Assembly (NCBI GenBank): GCA_902729315.2
Contig: LR746269.1
Coordinates: 3,916,001 to 3,980,000, forward strand
Source: Spirodela intermedia
Lineage: Eukaryota > Streptophyta > Magnoliopsida > Alismatales > Araceae
DNA: 64,000 nucleotides
Reading direction: 5' to 3'
Position numbers and translations under genes: made by a program. Below are positions 1 through 12,514 of this stretch, piece after piece. Below the pieces are notes generated by a model. It was given only the letters and a program-made list of their open reading frames with translations. It was not told where the DNA came from and ran no database searches. Position 1 is the first letter of the stretch. Every line of letters begins with the position of its first letter.

Positions 1-1142
1 CAATAGAACACAGATAAATGATAATGAAGATAATGACAGATTTTGGACGACCAAATACTATTCTGATCAACACAGTGAGAAAAAATGGTTGCAGCAGTGA
101 TAATGAAACATTTTATCATCCTAGCATAGAAGGAAGAGTCCACTGATGTCATAAAATCACGCTTCCTTCAGTTCACCAAAGAAATAATGATACCAAAAGA
201 GGGATTACTCACGTGAAAAAGAGGAGGAAATAAGTTAACAGTATGTCATAGTACATTCTAGTGGCAAAAGAGAAACCTAGAAACTTTCACACCCTTAAGA
301 ATTTAAATTTTGCCCTTTCCATAACGTTCTTTAAAACACAAATAAATGCTTAGAATCGCGAGTAAAGGCAATTCTTGAAGAATTTAGCTAGTATGCCACT
401 TTTGAGCCCATCAATATAAAACATTCTTTGGAAGGACACCAGCTTAATTCCATGCTAGGTTTACATATTACGTACATGACATACAGAATAACAACTACGA
501 GATGCAAAAAACTGAACTTCCTGAACACCTGTCAATCATGCTGACTCTCGATGAGTTTTACCATGAATGGGAAAAGAAAACTGCCATAAGAATGGTTGCA
601 CAACATATTAAAAAAAAAAGCCTAAAACCTCGATACAGGATACTCAGGATAATTAAAAAGGTAGAACTCATAACATCTCATCTAATTTTAGTGAAATCCT
701 CATTTGGATGACCACGTATGAATAAATGATAAATGATGGCCTCTCCAAACAACAAGAAGCTGTGTTGTTCACTTAATCAGATAATATACTTAACACGTTC
801 GCATGGGCAAAAGTTATCTTCCACAAAAATAACAATATTCCGGTGGGAGCTGCTCTCCTTCGCACACATCTCAAAGCTCTTCGCGAATCATACTTGAAAG
901 GAAGGCCCTAAGGAACTTGAGAGGAATCTTCCGTTATGACCCCAAATGAACAAGAGTATAACCCCAGAAAAATCCGACAATCGCGCTCGAATAATTACTC
1001 AAGAACCACAACTTACGTCGCCAAGATTGATTAACAATGGCTTCCACAAAACCTTCTAATCTGAGGTGGAACCGAATTATAAAGCTAACACGGAGAGAAG
1101 AATCATAAAAGAAAATATTTCGAAACTGTGAAAGGTGCACAC
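1..1142. other. AT-rich left-edge region, no gene resolved
   Basis: I see no convincing coding exon here. Short open frames occur (for example 502-711 on +) but they have biased, low-complexity composition and no recognisable domain. If the candidate exon at 1143-1494 on the minus strand is real, this stretch would be its first intron and perhaps part of later exons continuing off the left edge. Confidence 0.4.
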
Positions 1143-1494
1143 CAAATGAGAAGGCCACGAACGCGCCCGCAGGGAGCAAGAAGGACGCCACCTGCTTGAC
1201 AGGAAGGGGAAGAGAGGAGCCTTGCTCGGAAGACAAATGGTTGCCTTCTCCACCGCCTCTATCCGTTACTACTCTTCGACCCTTCCCGGAAGCAGCTCTA
1301 GGGATGAGAGTCCGACATCTCCTCCCCTTGGGCTCTCCTGGAAGAAATCCACGCCATAGAAACTGCTTCTGATGATGCTTCCGATACTCCTGGTGCCTAG
1401 GGAGGTCGCCGTAGCCGTAGCCGTGCCGCTGGGAAGGGAGGAGGTGGCCCACCCTGAATCCGAGTTGCTGGGATGAGGTCAGGGCGTAGCCCAT
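1143..1494 (-). CDS. Possible first exon of an unidentified gene, perhaps plastid-targeted membrane protein
   Basis: A minus-strand open frame starts at ATG 1494. It encodes a Ser/Arg/Gly-rich, acid-poor N-terminus resembling an organelle transit peptide, then a hydrophobic segment (VASFLLPAGAFVAFSFG) that could be a membrane span. A GT donor (G|GTGTGC) follows at 1142-1141, so the exon would end at 1143 in phase 1; the open frame itself continues to 934. A (GA/CT)n tract lies just upstream of the ATG, as in several better-supported genes of this window. I do not recognise the family, and downstream exons would lie left of the window. It could equally be a chance open frame. Confidence 0.3.
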
Positions 1495-1574
1495 ATATGA
1501 TGGCAGCGACTGCAGCTAGCTGCTCGCTGAAAAAGATTAGACGATGAACTTCCCAATGCACTTTGAACAAAAAT

Positions 1575-1595
1575 AGAGAGAGAGCGAGAGAGAGC

Positions 1596-1629
<34 letters not shown>

Positions 1630-1640
1630 GAGACAGAGAC
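1575..1640. repeat. Imperfect (GA)n microsatellite
   Basis: About 66 bases of GA dinucleotide repeat interrupted by GC and AC units. On the minus strand it reads as (CT)n about 80 bases upstream of the candidate ATG at 1494, a position where plant 5' UTRs often carry CT tracts. Confidence 0.95.
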
Positions 1641-1753
1641 GAACGCGCCCAGAGAAGGGACTCTGACTGATCAAGCAGGAACCCGGATGGAAGAAGAGGA
1701 AGAAGAAGGGGTCGGGAGGCGGAGGGCCCGACGGAGTAAGAGAAGCTCAGCAC

Positions 1754-4049
1754 TGAAAGTGCCCGTTATCACCTCCGGATATTTTTAGTTTAGCCCATGA
1801 ATTATATTATATGTCATTAAAATCTAGGTTAAATAAATAATTAACTACCTATTTAAATCTTGAGCTTTTAATCTGAATAATTTGTGATTAAAGCCCAGTG
1901 GAATTTGTGGCTCATCGCAACAACGCCAGGCCGAATTAAGCAACCTTATAACTAAGTCCCAAATTTTAAGGAGAAAGAGAGATGAGAGAGGATCTGCATA
2001 CAAGTGAGAAGGCGAAGAGTAAGAGAGAGGAGATAGAAATTGAAATAGGAGCAAGAAGGGCAGAAGAGATAGAGAGAGAGTAATTAGCATTCCGCCTTGT
2101 CAGTATTTGCTCCATATTCCAGAGGAAAATGGGTTAAATATGGATAAACTGATGCTACCAATTTGTGGTATTTTCTTTGTAGTCAAGGGGTAGGAGAAAA
2201 CTATGTATTGTGGTTAGTTATGAAGAAACATAAACCATAGTTAATCAACCAGCCAAGTGATACCCTATGTTTCAAGGGCATATTTTAGATAATGCCATTT
2301 TTATGATTTAACATTTTCCCATCTCTTAAAACTAAAAATATATATCTTAAGATTCAAGATGCAGAGTTGCAATAACTTGTTGTTACTATATTTTTAGTCT
2401 CATTCTACATTTACTCTTATGAAATTATGTCCCCATGAGGGTTGTTGATAGCTTAACCATGTCAATGGGTTTTTTTTTTGGCATTAGTAGTTGTGGCTTT
2501 AGGGTTGTTGACCCAAAGTTCTTTTGATAATTTTGGTTTTAAAATTGAAATCATGGGTTTAATTCACATCTGAAGTTTATTGCCTAGGAAGTCCTTTTTT
2601 ACCAATAGTTCTAAAAATTATAAAATAGTTTCAAAATTATGGATTTCTTGATAATTTATTTAAAATTGAGTTTGCTACTCCAACAATGAAAACAAACAAA
2701 TTTTATATCATCATCAAAGGGTTAACACTTGCTTCTTTTAATAGTTGAAAATTAGAAATAATTATCATCTCCTTGGTACCCATTAGAGAGGTTTTATTTT
2801 GAACTCCTTTTGGGCATGGTGATGGGTCAACTAAGCCTAGAGATTATTGATGCTCAATTAGAAATGTTTTTCAGAAGAAATTTTGTGCTTTGATAATGAT
2901 GAATTGACTCTTTTAAGTCAAAAATGTATTGATTAAAAGAGCAATAATGACCTCCAATTCTAGGCTAACATATCCCAAAGAAGTTACAAAACAAGTAGTC
3001 CTAAGGTTCAATCTAGTTTATCTTTCATACTATTTGATTCACAATGGTACCAATTTATTATTAGTAGTAAGTTCTTGTAGGCACTGGAATTTTTGAAGCA
3101 ATCAATTTAGAATGATATGCCAGTGGCGAGTCTCTAACGTTTGGCTGCTTTTGGCCATGAATTTATAAGTGGTATTTGTTGGGATTAAGCTGCTTGAGCT
3201 ATGAATTTAGTAGAAGGGGAGCTAGTAGACGTATTCTATATATGATAAATTGTATTAAGTTTATATATTTGCCTGATTTTTAAGATTCGTGTGAGAGGGA
3301 AGGTGCCGGGTTAGCCCAAAGGTCTTCAATGGACCTGTCTTGGCCAGCCCAAGTGTCTGGACCGAAGCTTGGCCCAAAGAGCCTGTATAGAAGCCCAAAG
3401 AACCCAATCTAACTGGTTCGCCCCGTGTATCTTTTGAGATAGATAGATAGATAGCTAGAGAGAGAGAGAGAGTAGAAATTATCATAGAAGAAACCGAGTG
3501 CCAAGGGAAGATGGGTCACTCTGGGGAGCTCTGTGCTCATCAGCCCATTGAAATGCTGATTGGGTGGGAGCGACGCCTTTTTCACACCCCAAGATTCTCA
3601 GAGCGGACACGGATCGTACGGCCAACGTTGATAGTTTGCCCGAAAGACCACGCGGGGGTGGGAGACGGCCTAGATGCATTTCCACGGATGTGGACGGATT
3701 GTCTCGGCTGTGTACTACGATGGGTGAGGATTCTCCCGTATAGATTGTGATGAAGTTACACCACATTCCTTATTATTGACACAACTATTGGTTTGACATA
3801 GCGTTCCTGGGTGCACCACAGAACATGAGAACAGATGTGGGGTGAGGGTAAGTGGACGGGCGTGAGCATAATAAAATCTCGAGTTTCGCCGAAGCTGCCA
3901 TTCAAACCGGCCAAACCGGTACCCGCGTAACCTTATTCCACCACCACCTCTCTCTCTCTCTCTAAAACAGCTGGGAGGATGCGGGAAGAGGCAGCGGTAG
4001 CAGGAGCTGCCAGACGAGGAAATAGGAAGACGACCACAGTATTATCCCC
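1754..4049. other. Intergenic, AT-rich, upstream of the LEA_2 pair
   Basis: No coding exon is supported. A GATA tetranucleotide run (about 3438-3454) is followed by a (GA)n run (3457-3472). A GC-richer island at about 3500-3760 is open on both strands but has no recognisable domain. A short (CT)n run at about 3945-3962 lies 90-100 bases before the ATG at 4050 and is probably in the leader of that gene. Confidence 0.6.
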
Positions 4050-4790
4050 ATGGCCAAGGCGGGAGAGGTAGACGACGACACAAAGACAGGGCAGGAAGCG
4101 CTTCTCCTTCCCCGGAACGACGACCGGCGGACACTGCCGTATTACGGCGTCCCGATAGCGGAATACTCGGAGGATCTGCCGCCGCTGTCGCCTCGGCCAT
4201 ACCTCCTCATACCTCTCCACCACGGGTGCTTGCGCCGGCGCGGCCTCCGGAGGCGGTGCTTCTCCTGCGTCGACGCGCTCCTCTTCTCCACCCTCCACAC
4301 GCTCCTTCTCACGGGGATCGTGGTCGGCCTTACTGCCTTCCTCCTCTGGCCGTCGGAACCGGAGCTCCGCCTCGCTCGCTTGAAGCTCCGCTCACTTCGC
4401 ATCACCACCAAGCACAAGGGGACGCTGGTGGCGCTCGACGTCGCCATGGATCTGAAGATCCGCGTCCAGAATCGCGCCTTCTTCTCCCTCGACTACGACA
4501 ACGTGACGGTGGGGATCGAGTACCGGGGCCGCCCCCTGGGGTCGGTGGTGGCCGGCGGGGGAGTCGTCGAGGCCCGAGGGGTATCCTTCGTAGCGGCGAC
4601 CCTGCGGCTTGACGGCATTCGCGTGCTGGAGGACGCGCTCTTCCTCATCGAGGACCTCGTGAAGGGGAAGATCCCCCTCGACACTGTCACCGTGCTCGCC
4701 GGCGACCTCCGCCTCCACTCCGTCCAAATCCCCATCCAGGTACCAGTCTATCACTACCAGATCCTCCTGTTGTCCTCTTCACACGCATAG
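4050..4790 (+). CDS. LEA_2 (LEA14-like) membrane protein, first exon; 3' exon not found
   Basis: The product has a soluble N-terminus with the motif YYGVPIAEY (31-39), an Arg-rich patch (62-69), one membrane span at about 78-100 ending LLWPSEPE, and an outer LEA_2 beta-sandwich with the family hallmark SLDYDNVTVGIEYRGRPLG. This is the plant LEA-14-like/NHL-related family of single-pass membrane proteins. The natural donor is CAG|GTACCA at 4739/4740 (phase 0, 230 codons), exactly where the neighbouring paralogue at 6168 splices. Read through, the frame ends at 4790 with an unrelated tail. I found no partner exon like the one at 8714 between 4740 and 6167. The gene is therefore either truncated or an alternative first exon spliced to 8714. 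GC content is very high compared with its flanks. Confidence 0.75.
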   Translation: MAKAGEVDDDTKTGQEALLLPRNDDRRTLPYYGVPIAEYSEDLPPLSPRPYLLIPLHHGCLRRRGLRRRCFSCVDALLFSTLHTLLLTGIVVGLTAFLLWPSEPELRLARLKLRSLRITTKHKGTLVALDVAMDLKIRVQNRAFFSLDYDNVTVGIEYRGRPLGSVVAGGGVVEARGVSFVAATLRLDGIRVLEDALFLIEDLVKGKIPLDTVTVLAGDLRLHSVQIPIQVPVYHYQILLLSSSHA

Positions 4791-6167
4791 ACTTTGACGG
4801 TCAAAGCGTCGTCAGTTTTATAAAACTCTACGGTTAACGTGAAATATGCAAATTACTTTGCTTCCAACATTCGGGATAATGACATTGAAACAAAACCAAT
4901 AATATCAAATATCAGATGCCCATATATTTAATATTTCTGTCCGCGTTGGTAAGTTTGTTCTTTTTTATATTTTATTCTCTTAATATTGTGCTGAAAAATT
5001 TTGTACTTTGCACAACATTATTTATTTGATTAGATATTATCGACTGTTGATGTGAAATCTTATCATGTTATTTTTATAGCAGGAATTACAATTTTAAAAT
5101 ATTAATTCTTCTTTTTATGAGAAAAGAATTATGTAAAATGATAAAAATATATATCACAATAATCATATGAATATATCTCAATGGAAATCAATCTAGAGTT
5201 GACTTTTGTAGAGCTCTCTACTATCGCAAGCAATTGTCTTTCTCACTCGATAAAAAATCAATCTTGAGTGTGCTAGATCCAAAATCCTTTGCTTCATCTC
5301 AAATGTTTAACTTCCCAACTCATCTCAAGAAAAGACGAACACATTCCATTCCATATGGAGTCAACTTTCGGAAGTTGTGACCTCAAAAGTTTGACTTTCT
5401 TACAAAGCCAATGAGTATTTGATTAGAGAAGTCCAACGTTGACTTTAATACATTTTCTTTTGTTTTTTATCGAGTGGTTGACTCTAGCAACGAGGGACTA
5501 TCAAGGAGTTGAGTTTTGAGGGCTCTAGGGAACTTCTACTTTGGTGCCGGGAGGTGGCCCGAGAATCATGCCAAGGCCCTAAAGTTCCTAACCTACTGGT
5601 GGGCCTGCTTTGGGAACTGAAGAGGCCCATTTACCAGGCGACTGAGGGTGAGATGCCGTAGACTACAGGACTCAAGAGCCGAGTTGGGTTGGGGCAGGCT
5701 GGCTGGCCCATGGGCTTTGCTTTTTGAGATCATTACGAAACTTAGTATGACGAGTTTCAGGGCCAAGATAGTTGGAGGAACTTACGAGGCTTCGGTCATC
5801 CAGGTTGTCCTCTGAGTGTTCAAAAGACCAGGGTAACTTGATCATTTAAGGTCTAACTGGGCTGTAGGCGTCGTGTTATCTTAACCGGAGTTATGGCATG
5901 TATTCTGGTCGTAGACGTCTAACTGGAGTCGTAAAATTCTAGAGGATAGAAGGATAATTTTTAAAGTAGACTAAATTTGTTGATAATATTTATTTATATA
6001 GGTATCTGAAGTTAATTGAGTGACCACCTTCTGGGAAACCGCTATGGTGGCTGGTACTCCTCTCGGAGTTCCCGTGGTACTATGCTCTCTCTCTCTCTCT
6101 CGTGCTCTGGCTCTCGCTCTCTCTCAGCTGAGGATAATGTCGGGGGGTGGTCTGCAGCGGCAGGGCG
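4791..6167. other. Spacer between the two LEA_2 first exons
   Basis: AT-rich to about 5500, then mixed. No exon resembling the LEA_2 C-terminus is visible. Two segments near 5255 and 5475 are inverted copies around the core CACTCGATAAAAA, hinting at a decayed fold-back element. A (CT)n run at about 6083-6124 precedes the ATG at 6168 and is probably in the 5' UTR. Confidence 0.5.
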
Positions 6168-7436
6168 ATGGCGACCGCCGCCATGGACGAACATGGACTA
6201 GGAGAATTCCCCAACGCCCTTGCGGCGGGGGAGCCACTGATTCTACTCCAGGACCACCGTCCGCAGTCCATCGGCTACGGTGTTCCAGTCGGCGACTACA
6301 GGGAACCACTGGTTCCGCAGCCCTACGTTTTCCCTCCACTCCTCTCCCGCCATCGCGGCCGCCTCCGCCTCCGTCTTCGCCTTCGCCTCCGCTGTCCTCC
6401 CCCCTGCTGCAATGCCTTCGCTTCCTTTATATCCCTCCTCGCCCTCTTCTCCGCTGCTCTCCTGATAGGTGCGGCCATCTTTTTCCTCTGGCCTTCTGAT
6501 CCTCAAGTCCGGCTCTCTTGGCTCGGCGTCCGCTCCATCCGTGCCGTTCCCAACCGGCACGGTGGCATCGCCATTGACGTGGACATGGACATCAGGGTCT
6601 ACATCTACAACCGAGACTTCCTCCCTCTCGACTATGACAACATCACGGTGGACATCACGTACCGAGGGCAGTCGCTGGGGACGAAGATGGTGGTTGGCCC
6701 TCGCCTGGAAAGTAGAGGCGAGTCCTACGTAGACGCTTGGGTGCGGCTGGATGGGATCTGGGTGCTACAGGACACCTCCCTCCTTCTTGAGGACATAGCG
6801 AAGGGGAGGATCCCTCTCGAAACGACGACGCTGATGAAGGGGAAAATCCACCTGCATTCCATGGACTTCCCTGTAGAGGTAATCTGTTAGGCTGATCTGG
6901 GTAGCATCTAGGTTTAGGGATCAATTTCAATTCAACTCTTGTGTTTCATCTTCGATTGCTTGACTTGCTTGATGACTGACTTCTCCTAACTATTACCGTG
7001 TTTTCCTGTGGAACTCTAACATTTTCTCCTGACTGTAGGCATTTTCTTATCTTATTCCTGAGCCCTGAGAAATGCTTTTAGAATAATCAATTCTGACAAA
7101 AATGGGCTTAACAGAGGGGATGTCACAATGCTTTTGCATACCATGAAATCATCAGTATGAGTATTGTTTAGATCATTTGGAGGGTTTTAAATACTTCTAT
7201 GAGTGATCCCTGTTCTGCCCTTGATGCTATTTGGATCGAACCTTATAATTCTAGGTTTTGGCCAAGATTTCAATTTAAGTGTATTTTTGTCTCTTCTTCA
7301 TTTTCTTAAATGCTTGCAAAAATATCGCCCAAAGATGCTCTTATTTGGCGATTTTAACGCTTTCCTCATTTCACATAAACTCATGATATTCTTAAAAATG
7401 TGAAGTTTATGGCACATGACTCATATCTTCTGTGTC

Positions 7437-7487
<51 letters not shown>

Positions 7488-8870
7488 TTATGTACATCTA
7501 TGTGTATATTTTTGAGAGGTACGCCGTTGAAATGCCTTTGGTGACTTCTTTGGCATGCATGTATATCTGAATCCCACTTTTTCCTTTCCTAATTTTAAGT
7601 GTCGGCTCTCTGTTTTGGCGTTGCATCTAATCCCTTGCTACATTTGATTTAAAGTCAATGCTACTGCATTGCCTGTGGACTTGAACTTTGCTTGTGATTT
7701 TGTTCTCTGTTGGGTAAAATTATGCTTAGATTCTTTTTAAGACAGAAATTCTTTGTGGTAGCATTTCTTTGCTGCCTGTAACGAGTAGGCATTCCCAGGC
7801 TTCTCCAAGACATGTAGTGCAGATCGAATTGTAAGGAGCTTGTTGTACTCTTCAGTGTGGATCCTCAATGGCAGATGTAACCTATTCTTGGTCCTGGTCA
7901 ACTTAAAACTTTCTTCTCATATCTTTTTGATCGTCTGCAAGAAACAAGAAGATAAGCCATAGATGGTCATTAGAACATTAAGCTGCTAGTGCTTGAGGTC
8001 AGGATTTATGCAGAACCAGCACTTGGGTCTTGGGGCAATACTAGGGGAGGCTACTAAATATATTATAACGACAAGGTGGATTTCTTCTATTCAGTGTGGG
8101 ACTAATCTAGAAAGCTAGATGAAGCATGTGAACCAAGAAGGGAATGGTGCTCTTATATACTCTACTAAATAATTAGATAGCTGAATCCAGAATCAGTTGG
8201 TAATGAGAGGAGCATACTCATATTTCTTTAGCCATTTGCTAACCTTGCAAAAATCTGACCAGCTATTAGAAAAATGGTTCTTTAGCTTTTAATCCTCACA
8301 GAATCCTTGAATCACGAAGAAGTCCATGTGTTCATCAGTAGTACTTGTAGGTCTCCGCAGATTACCTCACCTATAGATCTTAGCTTCTCAGATTTATTCG
8401 AAATAGATGAATATGCAGGGAGTATTCTCCAAATTAATTTGAATGAAAATGGATATGCTTATCATATCAAAATGGGTGTACACATACATTTCCGAAGAAC
8501 ATAAAAATGGGTATGCTTTCATAAATTTATGTTCCATAAAGTGTGGCACTGTTTTCAGATGTTTGACTATGTATCCAATGCACCGTTCTATCTATTTTTC
8601 AGTCTCATTGAATCGTTGAATGCATGCTCTCATGGTTTTCATGAGTAGAACTTCCCTCTGGGTCACTAATAATTGATCCTTCTGTTCCCTCTCTCTCTGT
8701 GTGCTGTCCTCAGGGGAGAATATCCTGTGCAGTCATCGTGGATGTGGAAAATCAGGCCATCGCTAGCCAGGACTGCTACCCTGAGGTAAGTTCTAGTAGG
8801 CTTAGATGAGCTTCGGCCTCTTTTTTCCTCATGGCCTCTTCTTTCCTCCACTCTGCTGCAGTCCTCATGA
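6168..8870 (+). CDS. LEA_2 (LEA14-like) membrane protein, three exons
   Basis: Exons are 6168-6878, 8714-8785 and probably 8862-8870. Exon 1 (237 codons, phase 0, donor GAG|GTAATC) encodes an N-terminus with GYGVPVGDY, an Arg-rich cluster (63-76), a membrane span at about 83-107 ending FFLWPSDPQ, and LEA_2 core motifs (PLDYDNITVDITYRGQSLG). Exon 2 (24 codons) adds the conserved end of the domain, GRISCAVIVDVENQ...QDCYPE, between good splice sites (CTCAG|GGG and GAG|GTAAGT). The last exon would add only Ser-Ser-stop after CTGCAG; if that intron is retained, the protein ends after VSSSRLR. The model gives 263 residues. It is a tandem paralogue of the exon at 4050. The start at 6168 was chosen because it is the first ATG in frame. 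Intron 1 (1.8 kb) holds an (AT)n run. Confidence 0.82.
7444..7481. repeat. (AT)n microsatellite
   Basis: Nineteen or so uninterrupted AT units within intron 1 of the LEA_2 gene starting at 6168. Confidence 0.97.
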
Positions 8871-11045
8871 ACAATGGAACCCAGCCAGGAGAAATTTTCA
8901 TATGCTGCTTCCGCTTCCATATATATACATATAGAACAGTCTCTCTCTCTCCCTCTCTCTACCTGTGTAGCAAGGAGGTGGAGCTTCTTGTGCGTAGCCA
9001 ATTAGTAAGTCTCTCTTGGGGTCTAAATCTTTGGCATCTGTGTTTCATACTGGAAGGAGGTATGAATTTCTTAGGATATAATATCTTGTGTAATCTGGAA
9101 ATTTTGTGCTAGTCTTATGAAATAAAGCATGGTTTAGTGATCAGTCTTACTGACTTAAAACATTCGATGTGTTGAATATTCCAACTCATATGTTATTGTT
9201 TATTTGTTTCTGGCTATTCTTTACTGAAGCCTTGGGCCTGGGCTGGGATTGAAAGAGACAATCAATCAAATCAGTTAGTCAAAGGTCATAGAATCGTTAG
9301 TCAAAGCCTTGGGCCTGGGCTTTGATCGTATCCTTACCTAGGTATGTGGGAATCAAATAGCTTATCTAGACGCTGGCATTGGTTATTCCCTAAACATTGA
9401 GTATGTTTCCAAGAATATCAATCAACAATTTATCAACTTAAACGGTTAGATGTGCGAAGAAGTTAGACACACTTTGGAATCTCAAAATCTAAATCAAATA
9501 TCTCTTGCCCTCTTTCTACCTCTCCTTCTCTCTCTCTCTCTCTCTCCCTGTCCCTCTGCTAGTCATGTTCCCAAAAGCAAATTTAAGATTAATGGTTCAC
9601 ATTAATGTGATTTGCCTAGGTTAGATGTTGAGATGTTTTATTTTTTACTTCATATATTCATCATACATAATCTTTTATGAGCGTGATAAAACTTATGTCC
9701 ACATTATTCACATGTATGCAGATGGATGGGTTCGTGTTCTAGGGATCTTGTGTTTAAAATTCATTTAATGATACCCAATAATACTTTAAGAGAAACTTGC
9801 AATAAGCACCAGCTTAGCCCATAAATCATTCACCATTTGTTAAACTTGCAATAAAAACAAAATATATACTAAAACCGTTATACTATTTTTTCTTTTTACA
9901 AAAAAATACAATCATTAAGATATCTAGCTATGTACCAATGGAAAGTTTAGTTCATCTCGTTTAGTTCTCATCCCTCACTCAAGGTGTAGGCAAAAATGGA
10001 ACTCATGAATCCGTTTGGAATATTTTCTAAATGATGTTGAAGAAAACGTAATTATTTTTGGTACAAATGATGTAGCACAAGATTTACTATCAAATGAAGG
10101 ATATACAGTTTTTGACCTAGGTAGTCACAAATAGATATTTAAACTATAATACAAACCTATTCTTATAACAAGTGGAGTGTAAGCACTTACAACTTGAAGA
10201 CTCATTTAAGTTGAAGTTAGGCCAATCACAAAATTAGACTTATAACATGACATGTTTTAGGATGTGTCCATATTGAGGTTTCCTCTTTCATATTTTTATT
10301 TTTAATTATTGTTATGTTTATTATTTTTCTGTTTTTAGTTATTTTTATTTTTAGTTCATTTCTACTTTTAAACCTTTACTACTTTTGTTCCCCCTTCTAT
10401 TCTTATTTTTTCTTTTGTTTCTATTATTAAAGTTCATTTGAAATTCAAATTTAAAGGTCAAATCATGAGACTTAAGCTTATTTAAAGACAACTCATATAG
10501 CCTAACAGCCATTATAATTTCAATCAATAAATTTTTGAATTTCTTCCTATGTGAAGTACTCTCTATCTCTTGGTGGACCTCAGCTCCCCTATGGACTTTG
10601 AGAATTTGTCTCTTTCACTATATAGACCCATAATCACATCCTTTGTGGATTTAGAGGAAATATTTTGATCCTTGTAGACTTAGGATCAAGCCCTTGTGGA
10701 CTCAAGGGTCTAGGTCTCTTCATTGTATGGACTCAAGGAAAAGGATCTTCACAAAGATCAAATCCTTTGTGGATTCAAGAATGACACTTGAATAATCTGC
10801 AACTTAAGCTATGCCAACTCAATTAAAACACCATCAAGCCAACATTTCCACTTCGTCAATAAATTCATATTTTTCTTATAAAAATGGGTATAAATATATC
10901 CCTAAAGGATAAACACAACACATACATCTACATTGTTGAGCTTGTTTATTGTCTAAAATATACTAAATGGTAAATTCTAGACTATCCACACTCCCTTCCT
11001 TCCCCCCTTCTCTTTCTCTCTCTCTCTAACTCTCTACCTCTCTTG

Positions 11046-11047
<2 letters not shown>

Positions 11048-11082
<35 letters not shown>
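11048..11082. repeat. (CT)n microsatellite
   Basis: About 35 bases of near-perfect CT repeat, preceded by further CT-rich sequence from about 11010. Confidence 0.95.
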
Positions 11083-11085
<3 letters not shown>

Positions 11086-11690
11086 ACTTAAACACATAGA
11101 TGCCTTTAAACTCACCAAGAAGGGTTAGCCATCTGGTTAAAAGTAAAAGGTGGAGGAACCCGTCAAGAAGGATTTATGGTACATTTTGTGGCCTTGTCTA
11201 CCGAATGAAAAGTTATTAGTTTATGTGTCTCATAAGGATCCATAAAATTTAGGTAGAAAAAGAGAGTAGAAACTTGTGGGAAGAGTAGAGTTACAAACCA
11301 TAACGTCTTGGAGAGGGCTCGGCCCCTCTAAGATTGAGAAATATAGAGAGAATTGGACCCCATCGGAATCTAGACCTGATTGGATTAACCGCACACTATT
11401 CTTCCTCCCAAGAAAGCTTGGTTTTGCGGATACATAGCTAGACCCAAGACGGGACCCTTCAGACAAAAATAATATCAAAATAATTAGTTAATTTATATCA
11501 TATTTTGGGTAAGTTACCGAAGATATTGTATGACATCGATTGTAGAGGTATATTTCCAAAGGAGGTCGCTTGTTACGCCTTTGACAAGGCATCTGTTGCG
11601 TACAAGTATCTGAATAGTAAGTACCCAAGTCGCACCTCTGTCTCTGTCCTTTTCTCTCTCTCTATCCATGGAAGATTGTGGGGTTCAAAG

Positions 11691-11694
<4 letters not shown>

Positions 11695-11732
<38 letters not shown>
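11695..11732. repeat. (GA)n microsatellite
   Basis: About 38 bases of GA repeat in intergenic DNA. The open frames that cross it on both strands (poly Arg-Glu or Leu-Ser) are artefacts of the repeat. Confidence 0.95.
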
Positions 11733-11734
<2 letters not shown>

Positions 11735-12514
11735 TGTGCTGAGAAAATTTGGGCCCTGATCTCGCCGGCTGGGAGCCCACGTTCTGGACTTTTTCTCCAC
11801 ATCAGCATTCAAGCTATGTTGACAGCCCACAAAATGAATAACTATAAATTAAAAAAATAGGTGTTTCTGGCTTGTGGAGATGAAAGATGGGAAGGCGGAC
11901 GGTCGCCGGTCCTTCCATCCCCCTCCACAAAAAATAAAAATACAAGAATTATTTTTGACGAGTGGAGGAAGGGGAACATTCGTCCCCGCGAGATTCCTTC
12001 TCACTCCTCTCACTTTTAAGTTACCTACAGTGGTCTACGTTGATTGGGGTTCTCTGAGACCCCGGGCCCGGGCTCGTGAAGCCCACTCACCTGAGAAGAA
12101 AGCCCGAAATCAGCCCGAAGCCCGGGACTGGCCCAGCTACTCAACATCACTGCTGTGGCCGGAGGCGTCCCGTGTGGGACACGTCGGCTCACATACAGCG
12201 CTTGATATCTAGATTTAATCCACGTGGCTAGGAAGTGGGGTTTTTATCCCGATGTAGAAATAAAGTCGATTCCTTCAATTCGAAACTAAGAGATTTATTC
12301 GAATTTATTTCTCCAAATCACCCTATAAATATTTTAAAAGTAATTCGACCTCATTTAAAGGATATTTAAATATATACTCTCCCAGCAACGATTGCATTGC
12401 ATCCATTTATTCATTCTTTATAACAAAATATTATTGAAGTAACATATTATTCAGGTCCTGTAATTTATTACCGAGCCTAAGAGAGATTTTATAGTGCTAC
12501 CGTCGGAGAGTAGG

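Larger units (their letters stand above)
8871..12510. other. Intergenic, repeat-rich
   Basis: No gene is supported. CT/GA microsatellites lie at about 9525-9546, 11048-11082 and 11695-11732. The phrase GCCTTGGGCCTGGGCT occurs twice at about 9228 and 9305, a short local duplication. A G-box (CACGTG, 12221-12226) lies about 290 bases upstream of the putative KOC1 TATA box. Confidence 0.6.

Noticed and set aside
3482-3766. Overlapping frames on both strands at 3482-3766
   Set aside because: No domain, no leader or splice context, and both strands are equally open, as expected from raised GC.
11505-11860. Arg-Glu-rich frames across the GA repeat near 11700
   Set aside because: They are produced by the dinucleotide repeat itself; no conserved sequence lies around it.
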